Positions 14,685-21,423 of a stretch of 23,362 bases of DNA are shown here, piece by piece. The stretch is from positions 1 through 23,362 of the IMG/VR virus record IMGVR_UViG_3300025133_000609. One strand, 5' to 3'. How positions within the stretch are numbered: the stretch's first letter is position 1; each line of letters starts with the position of its first letter. This DNA comes from a virus. The notes beneath the pieces are model-generated. The model saw only the letters and a program-made list of their open reading frames with translations, had not been told where the DNA came from and did not search any database. A program made the position numbers and the translations under genes.

Positions 14685-15866
14685 CTAGCTCGCTGTGGTC
14701 AGGACGATGGGACGGCGGCGGGGGCTGCGCTTGCCCAGCTGGATCGGACCAGTCCGGTTCACGGCGTGCCGGCCCCGCATGTCGGCGATGGCCCGAAGGA
14801 ACTGCGCGCGGGTGTCCGAGGCAGCAGCCCACTCCTTGACCGCGCGGAGAGCGATGCTCTCAGCCCCGAGCAGGAGCGTCGGAACGTCCTCCTCCGGCAC
14901 GGGCAGCGGATCCGTGTCGTCCTGGAGCTCAGGCGGGAGCACGACCGCTCGCACGCCCACCTGGTAGACCTTGTCCGGCGGGGGCCAGAAGCGGAGGTAG
15001 GGCTGCGCACCCTCGAGCGTGGTCGGAGCGCCGAGGTACTCGTCGGCGAAGGAGTCGTTGAAGACCGCCGTAGGACTCGTCTGCTCGCCCAGGAAGTGCG
15101 GGGTCGAGCCGCCGGCCTTCGAACGGTAGTGCCGAACGCCGAGGTCTTGCCGCGTGTCCGGTGTGATGTTGACCGTGTTGTCCGAGACGGTGACGCCGTC
15201 GGACGGAGACAGCCGGGACTCCCCGCCAGTCTTCGGATCCCAGTAGGTCTGCCAGTAGAGGTGGACGCCGTCTGGGCCGGAGCCTGCTCCAGAGTCGACA
15301 GCCGAGGGACCTGTGACTGGAGCCGGCAGCCTGTCGCGCCGGTAGAAGCCGAACAGGATCGGGCGCCCCGTCGAGGAGATGTCGTTGAAGCGGAGATCAC
15401 CACCCTGCTCGTAACAAATCTCGACCGGGGACGCCGACCCGTCGTAGAGCAACACCTGGCGGATCTTCCGAACCCCGCGCGGAAGCGCGAGCTCGTCGCA
15501 GAGCACCGTGATGTCGTGGGTCCCCGACGCATCCGGCCAGGGGTACTCGATGTGGATCTTCGTCGCCGAAGACTCGACGTTCGTGCAGCGGAGGACCCGC
15601 CCGTCGATGAGCAGGGTGTGGCCGAAGGGGGTGGAGTCCGCCGCGGTCGAGAGGGTGACCACGCGGCTGTCCTGAGTCAGCGTCGCGTCGTCGAGCGTCT
15701 CGCTGGTGCGGAGAGGAAGCTGGAACTCCCGCAGGAGCCACGGCCAGTCGAAAGACCGACCGAGCTCCTGCGAGGCGTCGTTCAGGTACGTGTCCAGCTT
15801 CGCATCGGTGACCGACTCGTCTTCGAGACGATCACGGAGCCGCTGCCTCGCCGTAGAGAGTTCCAT
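14685..15866 (-). CDS. Head-tail adaptor (connector) protein with inserted Ig/FN3-like domain
   Basis: A 393-residue protein from ATG 15866, with GAGGGAG about 6 bases upstream. The first 50 residues ('ELSTARQRLRDRLEDESVTD', 'LNDASQELGRSFDWPWLLRE') match the helical start of phage adaptor proteins that dock below the portal. A beta-rich segment follows ('QDSRVVTLSTAADSTPFGHT', 'GRVLRCTNVESSATKIHIEY'). Residues about 185-275 read as a fibronectin-III-like insertion ('WDPKTGGESRLSPSDGVTVS', 'VRHYRSKAGGSTPHFLGEQ'). The C-terminal helices ('LLLGAESIALRAVKEWAAAS', 'FLRAIADMRGRH') return to the adaptor core, and the end is basic. It sits between capsid and nozzle genes, as expected. The fold comparison is from memory. 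Confidence 0.78.
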   Translation of the reverse strand: MELSTARQRLRDRLEDESVTDAKLDTYLNDASQELGRSFDWPWLLREFQLPLRTSETLDDATLTQDSRVVTLSTAADSTPFGHTLLIDGRVLRCTNVESSATKIHIEYPWPDASGTHDITVLCDELALPRGVRKIRQVLLYDGSASPVEICYEQGGDLRFNDISSTGRPILFGFYRRDRLPAPVTGPSAVDSGAGSGPDGVHLYWQTYWDPKTGGESRLSPSDGVTVSDNTVNITPDTRQDLGVRHYRSKAGGSTPHFLGEQTSPTAVFNDSFADEYLGAPTTLEGAQPYLRFWPPPDKVYQVGVRAVVLPPELQDDTDPLPVPEEDVPTLLLGAESIALRAVKEWAAASDTRAQFLRAIADMRGRHAVNRTGPIQLGKRSPRRRPIVLTTAS

Positions 15867-15884
15867 GCGGCTCCCTCAGAAGGC

Positions 15885-16328
15885 CTAGTGGGCCTCCCGG
15901 TACTGCACGATCAGGGTCACGTCGTTGAGGTCGGTCGCGCTGCCGTTCTTGACGAACGTGAACGCGAGCACCGAGCCCATCTCCAACCCCTGGTTCTGAT
16001 CCGGCGTGACCGAGTACAGGTCGTGCGCCGCGATGGCCGTCCCCCCGGTCTCGTTGCCGACGACCGTGGAGAGCAGGTTGACCGTCTCGGTGCCGTCGAT
16101 CCCCTTGTCGATCAGCTGGCACTCCCAGTAGTCGGAAGCGTCGAGCCCGTCCGCATCCGAAGACACGAACCAGGCATCGTCGACCCACACGTCCGAAAAC
16201 GGGAAGCCGAAGAGGTACTGCTCGCTGTCGTCGACCAGACCGACGTGCAGGCTCGCCGTCTTGCGGCCGAACGTGCGCGAAGCGATCTTGTCGCAGTCCT
16301 TCGAGAGCGGCTTGATGACAGCAGTCAT
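15885..16328 (-). CDS. Small beta-rich structural protein, possible capsid or neck accessory (147 residues)
   Basis: Starts at ATG 16328 with a strong TAGGAGG site 5 bases upstream; that site includes the previous gene's TAG stop. The protein has a basic start ('VIKPLSKDCDKIASRTFGRK'), a tryptophan/aspartate-rich middle ('VWVDDAWFVSSDADGLDASD', 'YWECQLIDKG') and ends in beta strands ('GSVLAFTFVKNGSATDLNDV', 'TLIVQYREAH'). It lies between the decoration candidate and the adaptor, and its strong ribosome site suggests many copies. It could be a second decoration protein, a head fibre or a neck protein. I do not recognise a named family. Confidence 0.72.
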   Translation of the reverse strand: MTAVIKPLSKDCDKIASRTFGRKTASLHVGLVDDSEQYLFGFPFSDVWVDDAWFVSSDADGLDASDYWECQLIDKGIDGTETVNLLSTVVGNETGGTAIAAHDLYSVTPDQNQGLEMGSVLAFTFVKNGSATDLNDVTLIVQYREAH

Positions 16329-16333
16329 TCTGG

Positions 16334-16339
16334 CCTCCT
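16334..16339 (-). promoter_or_regulatory. Strong ribosome binding site fused to upstream stop (147-residue protein)
   Basis: Reads AGGAGG on the minus strand, 5 bases before ATG 16328. With the preceding T it forms TAGGAGG, whose TAG (16338-16340) ends the decoration candidate. Confidence 0.75.
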
Positions 16340-16910
16340 ACAGTCCCTTGAGGAACACGGCGATGTTGCCCTCGTCGTTGTCGGTCCGCGCCTCGAGCGC
16401 GATGCCGACCGAGCGGAGGACCTGAAGCACGTCGTCGATCTTCGCGTTGAGCGAGGCGACAGAATGCCGGACCTCATCCTGGTCGTAGGTCGCGCCGATG
16501 GCCGGAAGCGTGGTCGCCGCCGTACCGCCCGACGAGTCCGTCAGGCTCGCCAGCGAAGGCTGAGTCGCCTCCGTGACCAGGTAGTCGTCGCCGTCGCTGC
16601 GGTAGAGCAGGTCGCCGATGGCGATGTCCTGGGTCGTCTCGACCGCGACGGCGGGGTGGTAGCCCCAGAACTGCACGGGGCAGTCCGACTCGTCGAGGAT
16701 GGTCTGGTTGGTCTTCCGCGGGATGGCGCCGGTCGGAGCGAGGTACTGCTCGACGTTGTCCGTCTGCGGAACCGACAGCGTGAAGCCGTCGAGGTCGCCC
16801 GTGCCAGAGACCAGGTTGACCGAGACGACATCGCCGCCAACGCGGTCTCCGTCCTTGAGCTTGCCGCCGCCGATGATCTTCCCGGCGGCTCCAGAGGTGG
16901 GGTACGTCAT
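16338..16910 (-). CDS. Capsid decoration / head-fibre-like protein candidate (190 residues)
   Basis: The frame opens at 16940, but AAGGAG sits 6 bases before ATG 16910, so I take the 190-residue form beginning M-T-Y-P-T-S-G. Residues 1-110 are beta-rich ('GGGKLKDGDRVGGDVVSVNL', 'AVETTQDIAIGDLLYRSDGD'), the style of small capsid-associated proteins encoded just after a major capsid gene. The C-terminal third has 'TLPAIGATYDQDEVRHSVAS' and 'LNAKIDDVLQVLRSVGIALE', a pattern I know from phage head-fibre or structural proteins; its heptad-like helix may drive trimer formation. It is 10 bases downstream of the major capsid stop, with strong expression signals. Decoration is inferred from position and composition. 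Confidence 0.72.
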   Translation of the reverse strand: MTYPTSGAAGKIIGGGKLKDGDRVGGDVVSVNLVSGTGDLDGFTLSVPQTDNVEQYLAPTGAIPRKTNQTILDESDCPVQFWGYHPAVAVETTQDIAIGDLLYRSDGDDYLVTEATQPSLASLTDSSGGTAATTLPAIGATYDQDEVRHSVASLNAKIDDVLQVLRSVGIALEARTDNDEGNIAVFLKGL

Positions 16911-16916
16911 GACGAA

Positions 16917-16922
16917 CTCCTT
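16917..16922 (-). promoter_or_regulatory. Ribosome binding site deciding the start of the decoration candidate
   Basis: Reads AAGGAG on the minus strand, 6 bases before ATG 16910. It is fused to the TAA stop (16921-16923) of the major capsid gene and rules against the longer start at 16940. Confidence 0.78.
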
Positions 16923-18039
16923 AGCTCGCGGCCGAGCCACCGAAGTCGGTGACTCCGAGGCGCTTGAGCGAACGGGTGGCGGGGAACCCAGCGAACGGGA
17001 TGTTCCACTGGACGGCGGCCTGCTGGGCGCCGAGGTCGTAGGGACCTTCGAGGTTGAAGTCGTGGTTCGGGACCAGGATGAGGTGGACGCCGGGGATGGA
17101 CTCGGCGCCGCGGGCCTTCGGATTCTTGCCCGGAACCGCGAAGTGCTCCTTCTTCATGCTGAAGGACGACTTCTTCGGACGCCGCTTGCCGGTCGTCGTC
17201 AGGAAGTAGGTCCGCCCGGTGCCGGCGAGCACGTCCTCGATGACCACGGGGACGCCGCGGTACATCAGGGACTCGAAGCCGGTGTCGGCGAGGGTCAGGT
17301 CGAGGTCCTGCTCCGACGGGAGGAGCGTGTCCTCGTAGAGGAAGTAGACGTCCTCGTCGGTCGGCATGATGTCGGGGCGGGTCGTCCCGTTCTTGCTGCA
17401 CTCGAAGAGCACCGTGCGCCAGGTCGACAGGCCGTTCGTCGCGAACGACGTGATCTGCCCGTAGCGGTTCCGCCAGTTCTCGAAGGAGCCCTGGGAGATG
17501 CCGGCGATCGAGGCGTTGGCCGTGGCCTGCTGGGCTTCGGTGAGGGTCTGGATGAACTGCTGGAACCCGTACATGTCGTTCGCGCCGGCCGAAGCGCCGG
17601 TCTTGTCGCCGAACAGCTGGGCGGTGAACTCCTTCGCGGCGGCTTCCGCAGCGATGGCCTTCTTCGTGTTCATCAGGTTCAGGACCTGGAGCTCGCTCGA
17701 CGAGTTCTTCTCCATCTCGATCTTGCTGAGCTTGATGAACGCGCGGGTGATGCCCTCGTGGGTCGCGGCATCCCAGCGAGCGGTGTCGGGTCCGTCCTCG
17801 GGCGTCGCCGAGTAGGTGCCGAACTCCGTGTGGGACTCGACGTTGGTCGAATCCTGGATGACCACGGGGCAGTGGTAGTCCGCGCCGACGGAGCGGTACC
17901 GAACCGCGCCCCCGTTGAACATCCACATCGACGTGGGCTTCGCGGTGGCGATCTCGAAGGCGAGATCCTTCCGCATGGCGACCATGGTGGTCGAGTAGAG
18001 GCGGTTGAGCGCCTGGTTCATCGTCGTGGCAACAGCCAT
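16921..18039 (-). CDS. Major capsid protein (HK97-type fold)
   Basis: A 372-residue protein from ATG 18039, with AGGAG 8 bases upstream fused to the scaffold's TAG stop. The region 'YGQITSFATNGLSTWRTVLF' through 'PDIMPTDEDVYFLYEDTLLP' and 'LADTGFESLMYRGVPVVIED' is the characteristic P-domain/A-domain pattern of one large HK97-fold coat family (a P-D-x-I-x-x-T segment, then a-D-x-G-F-x-s-L-x-Y-x-G-x-P-V, then a Y-F-L strand). The N-terminal 40 residues are helical, and residues about 110-150 ('SELQVLNLMNTKKAIAAEAA') look like the spine helix. No N-terminal protease-cleaved delta domain is fused, which fits the separate scaffold-like gene upstream. It lies between scaffold and decoration candidates. 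Confidence in role is high. Confidence 0.9.
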   Translation of the reverse strand: MAVATTMNQALNRLYSTTMVAMRKDLAFEIATAKPTSMWMFNGGAVRYRSVGADYHCPVVIQDSTNVESHTEFGTYSATPEDGPDTARWDAATHEGITRAFIKLSKIEMEKNSSSELQVLNLMNTKKAIAAEAAAKEFTAQLFGDKTGASAGANDMYGFQQFIQTLTEAQQATANASIAGISQGSFENWRNRYGQITSFATNGLSTWRTVLFECSKNGTTRPDIMPTDEDVYFLYEDTLLPSEQDLDLTLADTGFESLMYRGVPVVIEDVLAGTGRTYFLTTTGKRRPKKSSFSMKKEHFAVPGKNPKARGAESIPGVHLILVPNHDFNLEGPYDLGAQQAAVQWNIPFAGFPATRSLKRLGVTDFGGSAAS

Positions 18040-18047
18040 CAGTCAGT

Positions 18048-18052
18048 CTCCT
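18048..18052 (-). promoter_or_regulatory. Ribosome binding site of the major capsid gene, fused to scaffold stop
   Basis: Reads AGGAG on the minus strand, 8 bases before ATG 18039. Together with the preceding T it contains the TAG stop (18051-18053) of the scaffold gene, so termination and capsid initiation are physically coupled. Confidence 0.75.
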
Positions 18053-18893
18053 ACGCGCCCCGCCGCAGTGCGGCGAATTCGCGTCTCACGACATCTTCCA
18101 TGCTTTCGCTCCCCCGACCTTGCTTCTGCGAGGTGCGGGGCTTCGGCGAACGCGCGGCTTCCGTCTTCTCTGCGCGCTTCTGGGCGCGCGCCTTGTCGAG
18201 TTCCGCCTTCGCCGACCGAGCCGCGAACTTGAGCGCGAGGGTCGGGTTCGTGCGGGCGAGTGTGCTGAGGTCGTCGTCGTTGTCGATGATGAGGCCCACC
18301 AGTCGCCCCGCCTCGGGATCGTCGAACTCCGCAGGGAGCGTCTCCGAATCGAGCATCGAGTCGTACGCTTCGCGTACGGTCTGGTGGAACTTGCGACGCT
18401 CGAGGTCGGGAGCGATGGGCTTCAGGCGCTCATCAACGGCGCCCGCAAGCTGTCGCTTGACCTCCTGCTTCGCGTAGAAGGCGACGATCTCCCGCGCGGA
18501 AGCCCCTTCGGGCGGCTCCTCTGCTTCGGCTTCGGGCTCGGGAGCCTTCGGCTGCTCGACCTCTTGCGGACGGGCGATGCCGTCCAGCCGAGCCATCATC
18601 GTCTCCATCATCTTGTGGAGGTTCGCGTTCTCCTCTCGGAGCGCCTTGATCGCGTCGGGCTCTTCGACTGCCGGAGCAGCCTCCTCCTCTTCCGCGACCT
18701 CGGCCGGAGCCTCGTCTTCGACGACTTCCTCGTCCGGCTCGTCATCGTCAAGGGCAAAGAAGTCGTCACGCTCCTCGGCGTACTCGGCGAAAACCTTCGA
18801 CACTTCGTCCGCGAACTCGGTGTCTTCGGTGATCTGCGAGTCGACGGAGGGCGCTTCAGGCTCCGGTGCGCTCGGGCTGACTTCAGGATCCAT
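18051..18893 (-). CDS. Scaffolding protein candidate (280 residues, acidic, coiled coil)
   Basis: The first 80 residues are strongly acidic and proline-rich ('DDDEPDEEVVEDEAPAEVAE'). A coiled-coil helix follows at about 80-105 ('AIKALREENANLHKMMETMM'), then a second acidic linker (111-130), a helical middle ('AREIVAFYAKQEVKRQLAGA', about 133-152) and a basic C-terminal helix ('MEDVVRREFAALRRGA', 265-280). Acidic disordered start, coiled coil, basic C-terminal helix and a place directly before the major capsid gene are the classic marks of phage scaffolding proteins, whose basic tail binds the coat. The ATG at 18893 has a modest TAGG site 8 bases upstream and follows the largest gap of the window. 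No protease motif is seen. Confidence 0.82.
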   Translation of the reverse strand: MDPEVSPSAPEPEAPSVDSQITEDTEFADEVSKVFAEYAEERDDFFALDDDEPDEEVVEDEAPAEVAEEEEAAPAVEEPDAIKALREENANLHKMMETMMARLDGIARPQEVEQPKAPEPEAEAEEPPEGASAREIVAFYAKQEVKRQLAGAVDERLKPIAPDLERRKFHQTVREAYDSMLDSETLPAEFDDPEAGRLVGLIIDNDDDLSTLARTNPTLALKFAARSAKAELDKARAQKRAEKTEAARSPKPRTSQKQGRGSESMEDVVRREFAALRRGA

Positions 18894-18947
18894 GAAGGAA
18901 ACCTACACACCGTCCGGGCACATTGTGAAGCGCTTCTTCACAATCTC
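18894..18947. other. Largest intergenic gap (54 bases), between zinc-ribbon and scaffold genes
   Basis: It holds the 9-bp hairpin at 18922-18944 and a weak ribosome site for the scaffold gene. No clear -35/-10 pair and no T-tract after the hairpin are visible in the minus direction. It is locally AT-rich compared with the rest of the window. Confidence 0.7.
18922..18944 (-). repeat. Perfect 9-bp inverted repeat with 5-base loop (operator or RNA hairpin)
   Basis: The arms are ATTGTGAAG (18922-18930) and CTTCACAAT (18936-18944), separated by five bases. The inner GAAGCGCTTC (18927-18936) is itself a 10-base palindrome, so two pairings compete. The hairpin begins 3 bases after the zinc-ribbon/winged-helix stop codon. 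It lacks a T-tract, so a simple factor-independent terminator is unlikely. It could be a protein-binding operator, an mRNA-stability or processing stem, or part of a promoter region for the capsid genes. Confidence 0.7.
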
Positions 18948-19511
18948 TCAGCCGGGGAGGGCGTACATCCCTGGCTTCGGACGGACCAGAATGCCGGCGG
19001 TCGCCGCCTTGAGCAGGCACTTCCTGACCGTCTGGTACGGAGCCGTGCTGACGGAGCGGGCGAGGGCGTCGTAGTCCATCGGCGCCTTGTGGGCGCGGAG
19101 GAGCTTGACCACTTCAGGGATGACCTTCATCTGCACAGCGGAGAGGTCTTCGTTCGGGTCGAAGGTCACCTCGCCCTGATCGCTGGTGGGGTCGATCTTC
19201 CCCTTGTTGGCGATCCCGTACTCCTCGCGAGCCTTCTCCCAGCCCTTGCGGTTGGTGAACTCGATCCCGTTCATCTCGGGCGGGTGCCGGCCATCGCTGG
19301 AGTCGAACGTCCCGCTGTGATGGGTGCCGAAGCAGTCGATGTGGAGCGACTCGGGCCGGATCAGCCTCTTCGGCTTGTTCGACCTGCACTTCGGGCAGCC
19401 GACCTTTGTGAAGCCGCGCTTCGCAGCCTCGATGTTGGCTCGCATCCCCATGTGGATGACGAACTCGTGCTTGCACTTCGGGTGGCTGCAGCGGAAGTCG
19501 TAGTCAGGCAT
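18948..19511 (-). CDS. Zinc-ribbon plus winged-helix-like protein (187 residues)
   Basis: Starts at ATG 19511, with GGAGGA 4 bases upstream and an 8-base overlap with the portal stop; the longer frame from 19598 lies inside the portal. Residues 1-44 form an FmdB-like zinc ribbon: 'MPDYDFRCSHPKCKHEF' with C8 and C13, then C39-P-K-C42. Residues about 130-187 resemble a winged helix ('VVKLLRAHKAPMDYDALARS', 'TVRKCLLKAATAGILVRPKP', G-M-Y-A-L-P): three helices then a hairpin wing. The middle (45-130) has no family I recognise. Zinc-ribbon proteins of this sort occur between portal and scaffold genes in some phages, without a known role. A DNA- or RNA-binding function is inferred. It is immediately followed by a perfect inverted repeat, which could be its target. 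Confidence 0.8.
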   Translation of the reverse strand: MPDYDFRCSHPKCKHEFVIHMGMRANIEAAKRGFTKVGCPKCRSNKPKRLIRPESLHIDCFGTHHSGTFDSSDGRHPPEMNGIEFTNRKGWEKAREEYGIANKGKIDPTSDQGEVTFDPNEDLSAVQMKVIPEVVKLLRAHKAPMDYDALARSVSTAPYQTVRKCLLKAATAGILVRPKPGMYALPG

Positions 19512-21423
19512 TCGGTCCTCCGATCCCTCCGACGGCTGACAGAGACGGCGGGCCAGGCTGTGGCTGGGGCGAACCGCCACCCTGACCTCCCGTTGCATCC
19601 ACGGATGCTGGGCGTCGGACGCCGTCTGTGATCTGCCCGGCGATGTCCCCGATCGGGCCCATGAAGGCTTCGGGGTTCTCGCCGTAGATGTCGAAGATGC
19701 GCTTCAGCGTGTTCTGGATGATGTCGGGCGGGACCGCGCCGACCTGAACCGCTGGCGTGAAGTTCTGGACGATGAGGTTGATGGCGCTGACCAGAGAGAT
19801 CAGCTGCTCCTGCTGCGCGCCCGGGTTCCGCGGCTCCATCGAAGACGCCTCGACCTGCACGTCGAACCGGCCCTGGATCTTCTGCGGGTCGAAATCGAGG
19901 AACTCGGGGCCTTCCGGTCCGGCGATCCGCATCTGCTGCGAGGCAGAGGACATCTGGCGGAAGATCGCCATCTGCTTGTCCATGACTCGCTCGAGCCAGT
20001 CCGAGAAGACCTCCTGGCGAACGCCCATCCGAGCGCGCGATGCCCGGTCGGCGATGCGCGCCTCGGTCGCGGTGTCTGCTCCTGCCGCGTTCCCGCGCTG
20101 CACGGAGTCGACGGTGCCGACCTCCCTCATGGACTGCTGGAGCAGGCCGACGGCGAACGGCGTCGAGTCGGGGGCCTTCAGTTGAGGCATGACCGCGAAC
20201 GCACTGCGCACGTCGTCGAGGTTCGTCATCAGCGCTTCGGCGTCGCCCTCGCCTTCGAGCCAGTTCTCGATCTCCTCCTGCGAGGCGATGCCGGCGGCGA
20301 CGAGCAGCTTGATCCGACTGTTGAGCCGGTGGTTCCGCAGGACGTAGTGGATGATCTCGTTGAGCCGGGTCGCGAGCGGGCGGATCGTCGCCAGGTCGGA
20401 GACCGTGGTGCTGAACCAGCTGCCCGGCACGTCCGAGAAGCGGAGCGCGTCGTAGGGCCAGCCCGGCATGATCATCGGGTCCTCGATCGAGCCGATGACC
20501 TTGAGCCCGTCGGCCTTCCCTCCAGGAGAGAGGAACCACGTCGTGAACCTGCGGCGAGCGCCTCGACTCTTGACCCAGTGGTGGAGCTCGAAGACCGTGA
20601 CCGAGTCGTTCTCCGTGAACCGCTCCGCGTCCAGGTTCCCGATCTTCTCCTCGGGCATCGGGATCGGCCGGACGACCGTGTCCGCCTCGACTTCGTCGGG
20701 GATCTTGAACTTCGGGGTGTCCCTGAGCTCCTCGAGCGGAACGACGTAGCGCTCCATGACCCACGGGCTGTCACTGAGGTCCGCGTAGCCTGCGGGCTTG
20801 AAGAGGTTCCATGGCGCGACGCGGCGCATGGCCGGAAGCGCCTCCTCCTCCATGAACGGCACGTCATCCCGGTCCGCGAGCTTCCGCGCGGCCTTCTGGA
20901 CCTCCGGGTCCATGCCGGCCAGATCGCCCGGCTTCCCCTCGCTCCCGTCTTCGTAGTCGGCGACGTGGCGCGTGTTGACGGCATCCGGGCTGTCCCAAAC
21001 GGTCTTCCCGATCCCGTGACCGCAGAGCAGGACATCGAGCACGATCTGCCGCGTGCGCGGGGTCGACCCGTTCCGCTTCCAGAAGTAGTTCCCGGCTGCG
21101 CCCATGACCCGCTGCTGGCCCATCTGCTCACGCTGAGTCGGGACGAACGTGAACATGGGGCGCCGCGGCAGCATCCCGGCGACGATCGTCTGAGCCTCGC
21201 TGAAGAGGTAGTTGATCCAGGGCCGATCGCTCGCGTAGGTGTCCATCGGGGAGAACGGCGCGGCTGCATCGTTCTCGTGCCAGGTCGGCTGCCCCTGGTA
21301 CTCCCGCCAGATCCCGCCCCAGAACTCCTCGTGGGGGCGCATCTCGTGAAGAGCGGCGCGGAACGCTCGGCTCCACTCCTCGATCTCGTCTTCGCTGACT
21401 CGTCGGTGTCGGATGGCTGCCAT
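19504..21423 (-). CDS. Portal protein (639 residues)
   Basis: The dodecameric DNA gate at one capsid vertex, onto which the terminase docks. The ATG at 21423 is joined to the terminase stop as TGATG, with AGAGGA about 9 bases upstream. Recognisable pieces in order are an N-terminal helical part with 'PWINYLFSEAQTIVAGMLPR' (about 69-88), the crown/wing region with 'LDVLLCGHGIGKTVWDS', 'RRVAPWNLFKPAGYADLSDS', and near 440-480 'ADTATEARIADRASRARMGV' followed by 'FSDWLERVMDKQMAIFRQMS'. That last part is the long stem helix block typical of portals of podoviruses and relatives, where T-A-T-E precedes a helix. The C-terminus has a long helix and a G/Q/P-rich disordered tail. Position right after the large terminase confirms the assignment. 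Confidence 0.88.
   Translation of the reverse strand: MAAIRHRRVSEDEIEEWSRAFRAALHEMRPHEEFWGGIWREYQGQPTWHENDAAAPFSPMDTYASDRPWINYLFSEAQTIVAGMLPRRPMFTFVPTQREQMGQQRVMGAAGNYFWKRNGSTPRTRQIVLDVLLCGHGIGKTVWDSPDAVNTRHVADYEDGSEGKPGDLAGMDPEVQKAARKLADRDDVPFMEEEALPAMRRVAPWNLFKPAGYADLSDSPWVMERYVVPLEELRDTPKFKIPDEVEADTVVRPIPMPEEKIGNLDAERFTENDSVTVFELHHWVKSRGARRRFTTWFLSPGGKADGLKVIGSIEDPMIMPGWPYDALRFSDVPGSWFSTTVSDLATIRPLATRLNEIIHYVLRNHRLNSRIKLLVAAGIASQEEIENWLEGEGDAEALMTNLDDVRSAFAVMPQLKAPDSTPFAVGLLQQSMREVGTVDSVQRGNAAGADTATEARIADRASRARMGVRQEVFSDWLERVMDKQMAIFRQMSSASQQMRIAGPEGPEFLDFDPQKIQGRFDVQVEASSMEPRNPGAQQEQLISLVSAINLIVQNFTPAVQVGAVPPDIIQNTLKRIFDIYGENPEAFMGPIGDIAGQITDGVRRPASVDATGGQGGGSPQPQPGPPSLSAVGGIGGPNA
19516..19521 (-). 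promoter_or_regulatory. Ribosome binding site deciding the start of the zinc-ribbon protein
   Basis: Reads GGAGGA on the minus strand, 4 bases before ATG 19511. It favours the 187-residue protein that begins with the zinc ribbon over a longer frame. Confidence 0.75.

Noticed and set aside
14766-16952. Long plus-strand frame (728 codons) and a neighbour at 16699-18477
   Set aside because: Both are antisense to adaptor, decoration and capsid genes whose frames, ribosome sites and motifs are clear. The translations are low-complexity R/V/D/E-rich shadows.
18922-18944. Factor-independent terminator
   Set aside because: The stem is good, but no run of T follows it in the minus direction and the stem is not GC-rich. 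Essential capsid genes lie directly downstream, so a full stop there is unlikely.
19361-20764. Minus-strand frame (467 codons) inside the portal gene
   Set aside because: Same strand, different frame. The translation is R/G/H-rich without motifs, while the portal frame is recognisable. No good ribosome site decides for it.
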